Source: an uncultured Ruminococcus sp.
GTDB lineage: Bacteria; Bacillota; Clostridia; Oscillospirales; Acutalibacteraceae
DNA length: 25,687 nt
Reading direction: 5' to 3'
Assembly: GCA_902803035.1 (NCBI GenBank)
Contig: CADCON010000097.1
Location: 1-25,687, forward strand
The notes below the pieces were generated by a model. The model was not told the origin of the DNA. It did not search any database and was given only the letters and a program-made list of their open reading frames with translations. Each line of letters starts with the position of its first letter. The stretch's first letter is position 1. Positions 7,637 through 13,838 of this stretch are shown here, one piece after another. Position numbers and translations under genes: made by a program.

Positions 7637-8044
7637 TCAGTTTTCAGAACTCTTGCGGCGCTTTTTGCGACCCTCGAAAGCATCAGGACTGATGGATTCA
7701 AGGAGATCCTTCTGCTGATTGGGAGAAAGCACTCTGAAATAAGTGATCAGTCTTTTTTCCATCTTGGAAAGGTCATAAATGCGGATCTTGTCCACATCCT
7801 CTCTGTCCGATTCGGCGTCGGGATCGCTGACAGTCAGCGTTGTGGGATCAGGCTCTTCCATAAGCTCGTAATAGCTGATATTGAAAATCTTCAGCAGCTT
7901 ATTGACGGACTTGATATCGGGCGTTGTCTTGCCTGACTCGTAATAGGCATAAGTGGAACGGTCAAGTCCTAGGACGTCCGCCACCTGCTGCTGAGTCAGT
8001 CCCGAAGAGGTTCTGAAGTGTTTTAATCTTTGATTTAACATCAT
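7637..8044 (-). CDS. XRE-family helix-turn-helix regulator, 135 aa
   Basis: The N-terminal Cro/C1-type domain (about 2-62) contains LNQRLKHFRTSSGLTQQQVA, then DVLGLDRSTYAYYESGKTTP and a last helix NKLLKIFNISYYELM. The remaining half is acidic (SDPDAESDREDVDKI), then a helix KMEKRLITYFRVLSPNQQKD and a basic tail RKKRRKSSEN. I start it at ATG 8044, where AGGTGG lies ten bases upstream; the longer frame to 8170 would translate promoter and leader sequence. A second ATG follows directly at 8041. It has its own promoter, with a large hairpin between promoter and start. Targets are unknown. Confidence 0.87.
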   Translation of the reverse strand: MMLNQRLKHFRTSSGLTQQQVADVLGLDRSTYAYYESGKTTPDIKSVNKLLKIFNISYYELMEEPDPTTLTVSDPDAESDREDVDKIRIYDLSKMEKRLITYFRVLSPNQQKDLLESISPDAFEGRKKRRKSSEN

Positions 8045-8092
8045 AAAAAATGCACCACCTGTAAAAAAATATATTAACACAAAGATTACGTT

Positions 8093-8125
8093 AAGCACTT
8101 CGATGCCATAACATCTGAAGTACTT
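8093..8125 (-). promoter_or_regulatory. Hairpin in the leader of the XRE regulator
   Basis: On the plus strand AAGCACTTCGATG (8093-8105) pairs with CATCTGAAGTACTT (8112-8125), giving 13 pairs with one mismatch or G-U and one bulged base around a six-base loop. It sits between the -10 box and the start of the XRE gene, and could be an operator or an RNA structure. Confidence 0.5.
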
Positions 8126-8131
8126 GATGAC

Positions 8132-8160
8132 ATTATACTGAAAAAAAAGATGATTTTCCA
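8132..8160 (-). promoter_or_regulatory. Candidate promoter of the XRE regulator
   Basis: Minus strand TGGAAA (8160-8155), 17-bp spacer, TATAAT (8137-8132). The -10 is perfect and the -35 matches 4 of 6. Confidence 0.55.
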
Positions 8161-8261
8161 GTGCTGACAAATAAGTTCACCAATTATTCATTATTATTTT
8201 ACAAATTCGTATCCCAAAAACAAGGAAAAATCTGTAATAAGTGAATTATAAAGCCAGACAA

Positions 8262-8363
8262 TCAGAAGATACTGTAAAGAACGCTCGCCAGAATGCCCAC
8301 TACGATCATTCCGGCCAGAATGATCGCTATGATCCTGACCAACAAGCTTTGCTTCTTATTCAT
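8262..8363 (-). CDS. Small single-pass membrane peptide, 33 aa (Prli42/DUF4044-like)
   Basis: A 34-codon frame opens at ATG 8363 behind AAAGGGG and AAGG, an excellent ribosome binding site, and ends with TGA at 8262. The peptide starts MNKKQSLLVRIIAIILAG and continues as one hydrophobic helix to its C-terminus YSIF. This plan (basic NKK start, Arg before the helix, nothing after it) resembles the short Firmicute membrane peptides Prli42, which anchors the stressosome in Listeria, and DUF4044. The match is by pattern only. It lies 155 bp after the CinA-N-like gene on the same strand; I found no good promoter of its own and no terminator between, so read-through from the operon is possible. Confidence 0.65.
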   Translation of the reverse strand: MNKKQSLLVRIIAIILAGMIVVGILASVLYSIF

Positions 8364-8518
8364 CCTTATCACCCCTTTGTCAAAAATACCTGTTATCGGT
8401 TCTTATCATACCGGAAAGGCGAATCAATGAGGGATATGCAGTCAAAGGGCGAAGCCGCCGATTTTTCGTTTCCTTTATTATTGATTCCGCCGACGTCAAC
8501 GAACCGTTACGGGAACAA

Positions 8519-9211
8519 CTATTTGGTTCCTCTGTTCTGGTCGTCATACATATAATCATAGGCACTGCCGTCATCAGAATTCCTTGCGGCTCTGAGGGAC
8601 GCCCTTTCCATGGTTTCGATCAACTGAATCTCGTTGTACTCGCGCGTTACCGGCGCCTGTTTCCGGCATCTTCGGAATTTTTCATAGTCCTTCTGTACAG
8701 GCTCCGGCGCCTTTCTCCGTACCATCCTTCTGCGGCGGACAACCTCCGGAATGAAGAATTCCCTCATGGAAACCGCCGCTGATACCAGTGCTCTGTAATC
8801 GCAGGGAAGCACAATAATATTCTGCTCGCCGGCAGTCAGAAGGATGCCTTCCGGACAGTGCTGGGCGACTGGAAACAGCACTGAGCCGCACAGGGAAGGA
8901 AGCCGGATGCTTTTCAGCTTGTTATAGCAGTAACGTGAGCGGCTTCTGTATTTTTCCTCCAGCGGAATACCAAGCACATGGGAAAGAAGATACACCATAT
9001 TCTCATCTTTATTCTGACATTCGAGACCGCCAATGATGATGATATTTTCACACCGCGAAAAGATATTGCCGATCAATGCGGCAATCCGCTGCGGATGAAC
9101 GGTGACGTCATGGCTCCTGATCGCGCCGCAGTAGTCGGAAAGGAGATCGTTCACCGCTCCCGAACGCCTGCTGTCAGGCTGTGTCTTGTACCAGATTATT
9201 CCTGCAGACAT
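8519..9211 (-). CDS. Degenerate CinA N-terminal (MoCF-like) domain protein, 230 aa
   Basis: Residues about 50-145 follow the order of the CinA/MoCF domain: ENIIIIGGLECQNKDENMVY corresponds to the CinA stretch normally reading TGGLGPTxDD, LSHVLGIPLEE to the helix after it, and a later segment with CPEGILLTAGEQNIIVLPCD to the usual GTAPGF...ILLPGPP. The N-terminal glycine-rich GTELLLG motif is not recognisable, and the acidic and glycine residues of the active loop are replaced, so catalysis is unlikely. The C-terminus (159-230) is a basic linker with RRRRMVRRK followed by a polar tail. It starts with ATG 16 bp after the sortase stop. The intact CinA C-terminal domain gene (pncC) is one gene upstream, which supports the CinA origin. 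The assignment is inference from motif order. Confidence 0.6.
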   Translation of the reverse strand: MSAGIIWYKTQPDSRRSGAVNDLLSDYCGAIRSHDVTVHPQRIAALIGNIFSRCENIIIIGGLECQNKDENMVYLLSHVLGIPLEEKYRSRSRYCYNKLKSIRLPSLCGSVLFPVAQHCPEGILLTAGEQNIIVLPCDYRALVSAAVSMREFFIPEVVRRRRMVRRKAPEPVQKDYEKFRRCRKQAPVTREYNEIQLIETMERASLRAARNSDDGSAYDYMYDDQNRGTK

Positions 9212-9227
9212 CGTGATTCACCGACCT

Positions 9228-10172
9228 TTATGGCATGAGAGGATGGGCGGCTTTGACGGCGGAATTGACGTCGATGGTCTTTTCATCTTCACGGACGCGG
9301 CGCGCCGCAATGACCATGCGCCAGTTTGACTTCTCATACGAACAGGTGGAAAGAAGCAGAATCTGATCGTCCGCCCTGACGTCGACCGGAGTGGTAATCA
9401 GCGAACGCTTTCTCAATTCCTCCACAAAATCAAGGAAGTCATTATCGTCCTTGAAATCCGTTCTGATATAGTTGAAGGGCGTTCCGGAAGCCCATGTGGT
9501 TGTCGCGCGGAAATTGGAGAAAATGATCCATTCGCAACGCTCATAAATGGTATCGAAGCGTATGACGGGATTTTCCTTGTAAAAATCGACGTCATTGTAT
9601 TTTTTCAGCTGTGCAAACATGGTGCCGTTGCGCCTGTGATGACCATAGATAATCAAATTCCTCGCGCCGCTGTCCGGCTTGACGTTGTTTCTGTAATCGA
9701 GAAAAGGACAGCCGGAATTATTGTATTCCTTGTTGATATTGTGCCTGAGATAGAAATAATTATCCTTGGACTGTACAACAGGATAGTCAATCAGGGTATC
9801 GGGAACGGTAATCCAGCCCACCACATCCTGATTCAGCTCCCGTATTTCCTGGAAGGAAGCCAGCGTTCCGTCGGCCAGCCGTTCCTCTTCCTTTTCTTCC
9901 TCCTGGTCATTGTTCCAGACGCCGTCCTCCGCCTGAGAAGGCTGCTCACTCTTGTAATCCTTCTTGTAGGACGCCAGTTCAAGCTGCTCAAGATAAGGTT
10001 CTCCGATGTACTTGTAGAGAAGATACCCTCCCGATCCGAGGAAGACAATGATGGATATCACCAGTATCACTCTGCTGACAGGATCCATTTTTATCTTTCT
10101 TTTTCTTTTTTTCATTTTGGAGCCTGTATCCACGCTTTCCGAAGTATATAATCCGCTGCTGTTTTTTGCCAT
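9228..10172 (-). CDS. srtB: Class B sortase, 314 aa
   Basis: Membrane-anchored cysteine transpeptidase that joins surface proteins to the cell wall or pilin to pilin. After a basic N-terminus (KMKKRKRKIKMD) there is one membrane segment (about 32-52), then an acidic linker with EEEKEEE, then the sortase domain from about 105. Catalytic residues are visible: His178 in IIYGHHR, Cys277 in LLLSTCSY and Arg285 in NWRMV. The DVVGWITVPDTLIDYPVVQ stretch is typical of class B. ATG 10172 lies 16 bp after the pncC stop; a longer frame from 10217 would overlap pncC. The nearest Shine-Dalgarno (GGAG) is very close to the ATG. No protein with a sorting signal is in the window, so the substrate is elsewhere. 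Confidence 0.9.
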   Translation of the reverse strand: MAKNSSGLYTSESVDTGSKMKKRKRKIKMDPVSRVILVISIIVFLGSGGYLLYKYIGEPYLEQLELASYKKDYKSEQPSQAEDGVWNNDQEEEKEEERLADGTLASFQEIRELNQDVVGWITVPDTLIDYPVVQSKDNYFYLRHNINKEYNNSGCPFLDYRNNVKPDSGARNLIIYGHHRRNGTMFAQLKKYNDVDFYKENPVIRFDTIYERCEWIIFSNFRATTTWASGTPFNYIRTDFKDDNDFLDFVEELRKRSLITTPVDVRADDQILLLSTCSYEKSNWRMVIAARRVREDEKTIDVNSAVKAAHPLMP

Positions 10173-10188
10173 TGCTCCACACCGTCCT

Positions 10189-10680
10189 TTATAAGCGTTC
10201 AAGCATTTCCAAGACATTTTTCAGAACTGTCTCAGCGGCTGTATTCCTGATATAATTTCTGTCCGCGCCACGGTCATCTATCAGTAACCGTGTCACTTCT
10301 GTGCCGTTCTTTGTGGAAATAGCGGTATAGACCAGCCCCACCGGTTTTTCCGGTGTGCCGCCGCCCGGACCCGCGACGCCTGTGGTGGCTACGCCGATAT
10401 CAGCACCGGCCACCCTGCGGATACCTTCCGCCATAGCCCGTGCGGTTTCGGGGGAAACGGCACCGTGCGCCGCCAGAATTGCTTCGGGGACGCCGACCAT
10501 TCTTGTTTTCATTTCATTGGAATAGGTGGTGATGCCGAGATCGAACACGTCCGAAGCCCCCGGCGCGTCAGTGATGATCTTGGAAATCAGTCCCGCCGTG
10601 CAGGATTCCACAGAGGCAATCTTCATGCCCCTTACCGATAATGCCGCTACCAGAGCCGCAGATAATTCAAATTGCGTCAT
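10189..10680 (-). CDS. pncC: Nicotinamide-nucleotide amidohydrolase PncC (CinA C-terminal domain), 163 aa
   Basis: Deamidates NMN to nicotinate mononucleotide in pyridine nucleotide recycling. It is a stand-alone CinA C-terminal domain with the family motifs VESCTAGL (24-31, catalytic Ser region; most members have ESCTGG), YSNEMKTRMVGV (53-64), HGAVSPETA (72-80) and TGVAGPGGGTPEKPVG (100-115). The length is normal for PncC. The ATG at 10680 has AAAGGAGA seven bases upstream and lies 13 bp after the thiI stop. The gene is inside the desulfurase-thiI operon, where many Firmicutes have full-length cinA nearby. Confidence 0.93.
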   Translation of the reverse strand: MTQFELSAALVAALSVRGMKIASVESCTAGLISKIITDAPGASDVFDLGITTYSNEMKTRMVGVPEAILAAHGAVSPETARAMAEGIRRVAGADIGVATTGVAGPGGGTPEKPVGLVYTAISTKNGTEVTRLLIDDRGADRNYIRNTAAETVLKNVLEMLERL

Positions 10681-10693
10681 GCCGGAATCTCCT

Positions 10694-11884
10694 TTATTTT
10701 TCTGTCGTAATGACCGTCAGCCTTGTGTCTTTAACCGCTTTCTCAATCATTGCTTCAATGTTGATTTCTTCGGCTTCCAATGCCTTTTCCGCTTCTATGA
10801 TTTTTGCCAGGACCGGTCTGGTCTTGGGGTGCTTGGGAGTGAAGACGGTGCAGCAATCCTCGAAGGGAAGAATGGAAATGTCAAATGTACCGATCTTTCT
10901 GGCGATGGTCACGATTTCCTCCTTGTCCATTCCGATGACCGGGCGGAGAATGGGCATATCGGCTGCCGCGTCGGTGCATTCCAGCGCGCGGAGGGTCTGA
11001 CTGGCCACCTGTCCGACGCTCTCGCCGCTGACCAGCGCAAGCGCGCCGTCCTTGCGGGCGATGATCTGCGCGATTTTGATCATATACCGGCGCATGATGA
11101 CGGTCAGCATATCCTCTGGGCAGTAATCCCGGATTGCCTCCTGAATTTCCGTGAAGGGAACGATGTGAAGCCTGATCTCTCCGGCCCATTCCGACACCTT
11201 GCCGAGAAGATCGACGACCTTTTCCTCGGCTCTCAGGCTGGTGTAGGGGGGAGAAGCGAAATTGACCGCCGAAAGCTCCAGTCCGCGCTTGGCCATCATC
11301 CACGAGGCGACAGGCGAATCGATACCTCCCGAAATCATCACGCAGGCCCTGCCGCCGGTGCCGACGGGAAGACCTCCCGCGCCCCTGATGGGCTGCCGGT
11401 GGATATAGGCGGATGTGTCGCGTATTTCCACTGTAACTACCAGATCCGGATCATGCACGTCTACGCTCAGGTGCGGAAACCGCTCCAGGATGTATTCGCC
11501 TGTTTCGGCGCAGATTTCAGGGCTTTTCAGCGGGAATTTCTTGTCCGCGCGTTTGGCGTTCACCTTGAATGTCTTTGCGTCGTTCAGTTCGTCGTTCAGG
11601 TATTCGCATACCGCCGGAAGAATCGCTTCCATCGACTTCGGCACCTCCGCGGCACGACTGAGCGCGGCAATGCCGAATACCTTTGAAATGGCTTCCACCG
11701 CGTCCTCGATGTCGGTTCCCTCAAGGGGGGTGACAAACATGGTCGACTGTGAACGCCATACCTTCACACCGCCGTACGGGGCGGCGGCGCGTTGGATATT
11801 TCTGGCAAGCGTTTCCTCAAAGCTTCTTCTGTTGAGTCCTTTGAGTGCCAGCTCGCCGTTTTTTATCAGAATGATTTCTTTCAA
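10694..11884 (-). CDS. thiI: tRNA 4-thiouridine synthetase ThiI (no rhodanese domain), 396 aa
   Basis: Adenylates U8 of tRNA and transfers sulfur to make 4-thiouridine; in some bacteria also needed for the thiamine thiazole. The N-terminal ferredoxin-like and THUMP domains (about 1-165) begin KEIILIKNGELALKGLNRRSFE; the PP-loop ATPase motif is SGGIDS (185-190) in MISGGIDSPVASWMMAKRG. It ends after the ATPase domain, like the roughly 400-aa Bacillus form, without the rhodanese domain of the E. coli enzyme, so sulfur must come from a partner; the desulfurase two genes upstream fits. The start is TTG 11884, seven bases after GGGAGG; the longer frame to 12010 is inside the SUKH gene. It lies 16 bp after that gene. 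Confidence 0.94.
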   Translation of the reverse strand: MKEIILIKNGELALKGLNRRSFEETLARNIQRAAAPYGGVKVWRSQSTMFVTPLEGTDIEDAVEAISKVFGIAALSRAAEVPKSMEAILPAVCEYLNDELNDAKTFKVNAKRADKKFPLKSPEICAETGEYILERFPHLSVDVHDPDLVVTVEIRDTSAYIHRQPIRGAGGLPVGTGGRACVMISGGIDSPVASWMMAKRGLELSAVNFASPPYTSLRAEEKVVDLLGKVSEWAGEIRLHIVPFTEIQEAIRDYCPEDMLTVIMRRYMIKIAQIIARKDGALALVSGESVGQVASQTLRALECTDAAADMPILRPVIGMDKEEIVTIARKIGTFDISILPFEDCCTVFTPKHPKTRPVLAKIIEAEKALEAEEINIEAMIEKAVKDTRLTVITTEK

Positions 11885-11900
11885 TGAATAGCCTCCCATT

Positions 11901-12425
11901 CTAAAATAACTGATCCAGACCCAGTTCTTCCGCCGAGCTGAGCTTACCGATGAATGCCTCAAAAGTATCCGCGAGACGGACGATTCTGTAATCGGCTTCC
12001 TGATCCACATCCACCACGCAAGGCTCGCCGTCCCTGCCGCATTGCGTGTAGTCGAGGAAAATCATATCATGTCCAGCGGAAATCGTATCGCAGATGACCA
12101 CGCCGATAGCCGGATATTCCCATTCCTCCAGCCAGAACGCCGTTCCCATTTCTCCGCACAGGGTGTTGGCTTTTTCCCTTCCGATGCCATAAAAGCCTTC
12201 AACGGCAACAGGAAACGAACCGTCAACCGGCTGGCAGTACGCCTTTCTGGGAATGCCGCCGTTGTGCATCTTCATAAATCGGATATATGACGCCGGCAGC
12301 TTATATCCAAGCTCCCGCTCGACTTCGCTTATCAGTTCGTCCGACGGCGGATCGGAAACGTATTCTTTCATAGCGTATTCATTGTCGTTCCAGAATTCAT
12401 TTATATCGATATTGTCAAACATCAT
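11901..12425 (-). CDS. SMI1/KNR4 (SUKH) family protein, 174 aa
   Basis: The SUKH fold is recognisable from DELISEVERELGYKLPASYIRFMKMHNGG near residue 30-55, the W-containing strand AFWLEEWEYPAIGVVICDTISAGHDMIFLDY, and the final helix DTFEAFIGKL. SUKH proteins are best known as immunity proteins for contact-dependent toxins, but many are single copies without a toxin. No toxin gene is near. It is embedded in the operon, 12 bp after the desulfurase and 16 bp before thiI. There are two adjacent ATG codons (12425, 12422) behind AAGGAGGT, and the binding site overlaps the desulfurase stop, so the two are probably translationally coupled. Its role in this sulfur-transfer operon is unknown. Confidence 0.85.
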   Translation of the reverse strand: MMFDNIDINEFWNDNEYAMKEYVSDPPSDELISEVERELGYKLPASYIRFMKMHNGGIPRKAYCQPVDGSFPVAVEGFYGIGREKANTLCGEMGTAFWLEEWEYPAIGVVICDTISAGHDMIFLDYTQCGRDGEPCVVDVDQEADYRIVRLADTFEAFIGKLSSAEELGLDQLF

Positions 12426-12437
12426 GCTTTACCTCCT

Positions 12438-13595
12438 TCAGGCGAAATGAGCCAGTGTGTCTGTCCCCTCCCTGACCGCCGCTGTCAGCGCGTCGATATC
12501 CGCGAAGGTATTGTCGCCGCAGAAGCTGACGCGGATCGCGCTGTCGGCCGCGTTGCGGGGAAGGTTTAACGCCCTGATGACGTGGCTCGGCTCTCCCTTG
12601 GCGCAGGCGGAGCCGCCGGAGACATAAATGCCTCGCTCCGAAAGGAAATTCAGCATGGTTTCCGCTTTCACGCGGCAGGTGCTGAAATTGACAATGTAGG
12701 GAAGCGCGTCCTCCGGACTGTTGATCACAATGCCGTCAATCTCCCGCAATTTCCGGACGGTGTAATCCCTGAGCGATGCAACCGCCTGATAGCGCGCGTT
12801 CAGACCGGCCCTGTCACAGGCGATCGCGGCGGCCGCGCCGAACGCCGCGATGAGCGGAGCCGCTTCGGTGCCGGGGCGGAAAGAATCCTCCTGGTGTCCG
12901 CCGTGCGTGAGAGGGGGGACGGTCAGCCCCTTGCGCTTGTAAAGCGCGCCGACGCCTTTTGGGGACGCGATTTTATGCGCGGAAACCGTGACCATGTCCG
13001 CTCCCAGACGTCTGACGCTGATCGGCAGCTTGCCGAACGCCTGAACGCAGTCACAATGGACAATCGCTTTCGGCGCGTTCCTCCTTGCCGCTTTCACCGC
13101 CGCTTCCACCGGCAGAATGCTGCCGATTTCATTGTTGACCATCATCATGGTGACCAGAATCGTGTCGGCGTTGACTGCCGAGGCGACGGCCGCGGGGTCG
13201 ATATGTCCCTGTGCGTCCGGCGTCAGTCGAATGACCTCAAAGCCCTGCTTTTCCAGCTCTGCGACACTGTCCATTACGGAGGAATGCTCAATGGCGGAGG
13301 TGACAATGCGTCTGCCGGCACGTCGGTTTTTTGCCGCCCCACCAAAAACAGCGATGTTGTTGGCCTCGGTTCCTCCGGAAGTAAAGAATATTTCCTCAGG
13401 AGCGGCGGATAATGTCGACGCAATGATCCGGCGGGCTTCCTTCAGCTTCTGCGCGGCCTGACTGCCTTTGGCGTGCGTGGAGCTGGGATTGCCCCAGCAT
13501 TCGAGCATCATCACGTTCGCCGCTTCGACTGCCTGCCGGCAGGGGCGAGTGGTCGCGCTGTTGTCAAGATATATTTCACGTGACAGAAAAAGCAC
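12438..13595 (-). CDS. NifS/IscS-type cysteine desulfurase, 385 aa
   Basis: PLP enzyme that removes sulfur from cysteine as an enzyme-bound persulfide. Motifs: IYLDNSATT at the start, SGGTEANN (73-80), EHSSV (103-107), the PLP-binding Lys208 in VSAHKIASPKG, GGHQEDSFRPGTE (232-244) and the catalytic loop Cys331 in GGSACAKGEPSHV. Its position at the head of an operon with rhodanese-less ThiI matches the Bacillus NifZ-ThiI pair, so tRNA thiolation is the likely use. The start is uncertain: GTG 13595 is itself part of AAAGAGGTG, the only good Shine-Dalgarno, so a start nine bases further in, at CTG (13586), which would give MSREIYLDNSATT, is possible. Confidence 0.92.
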   Translation of the reverse strand: MLFLSREIYLDNSATTRPCRQAVEAANVMMLECWGNPSSTHAKGSQAAQKLKEARRIIASTLSAAPEEIFFTSGGTEANNIAVFGGAAKNRRAGRRIVTSAIEHSSVMDSVAELEKQGFEVIRLTPDAQGHIDPAAVASAVNADTILVTMMMVNNEIGSILPVEAAVKAARRNAPKAIVHCDCVQAFGKLPISVRRLGADMVTVSAHKIASPKGVGALYKRKGLTVPPLTHGGHQEDSFRPGTEAAPLIAAFGAAAAIACDRAGLNARYQAVASLRDYTVRKLREIDGIVINSPEDALPYIVNFSTCRVKAETMLNFLSERGIYVSGGSACAKGEPSHVIRALNLPRNAADSAIRVSFCGDNTFADIDALTAAVREGTDTLAHFA

Positions 13596-13632
13596 CTCTT
13601 TATTGTATGTTGGTTGACAATTATACCTATAT

Positions 13633-13661
13633 ATTGTAGCGTATAATCCTTGTTAATGCAA
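13633..13661 (-). promoter_or_regulatory. Candidate promoter of the desulfurase-thiI-pncC-sortase operon
   Basis: Minus strand TTGCAT (13661-13656), 17-bp spacer, TACAAT (13638-13633), about 38 bases before the GTG. A second -10-like TATAAT lies just downstream on the minus strand but has no good -35. Confidence 0.45.
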
Positions 13662-13738
13662 TAGCTATTAGTGACATATTTTTAAACATTTTGTTCCCGC
13701 GTTTTTAACAGGTGAGGAAAGAATTCGTCAATTATCAG

Positions 13739-13767
13739 TTGAAATCATTGTCGGATAAGTATATAAT
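13739..13767 (+). promoter_or_regulatory. Sigma-A promoter of murL
   Basis: TTGAAA (13739-13744), 17-bp spacer, TATAAT (13762-13767), near consensus, about 70 bases before the TTG at 13839. Confidence 0.82.
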
Positions 13768-13838
13768 GAAATAAATAACACAGGGGAACACCGTACCATC
13801 CGGATGTGCGGCGTTGCCATAGAAAAGGAGCGTTTGAT

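Noticed and set aside
7489..7701. 70-codon minus-strand frame starting inside the XRE regulator
   Set aside because: As a complete gene it would start within the XRE coding region in another frame without a binding site; only the part outside was kept, as a weak remnant.
8241..8555. 104-codon plus-strand open frame over the short membrane peptide gene
   Set aside because: It has no ribosome binding site, and the low-complexity His/Tyr/Asp-rich sequence is the reverse of a hydrophobic coding helix on the minus strand.
10526..11686. 386-codon plus-strand open frame opposite pncC and thiI
   Set aside because: It is antisense to two clearly recognised genes, has no ribosome binding site and its sequence is Arg/His/Asp-rich as expected of a shadow frame.
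11885..12010. N-terminal extension of ThiI by 42 residues
   Set aside because: The region codes for the SUKH protein in another frame, and GGGAGG is correctly spaced for TTG 11884.
12582..13412. 276-codon plus-strand open frame opposite the cysteine desulfurase
   Set aside because: It mirrors a GC-rich real gene whose PLP and Cys motifs are intact; the composition is that of an antisense shadow.
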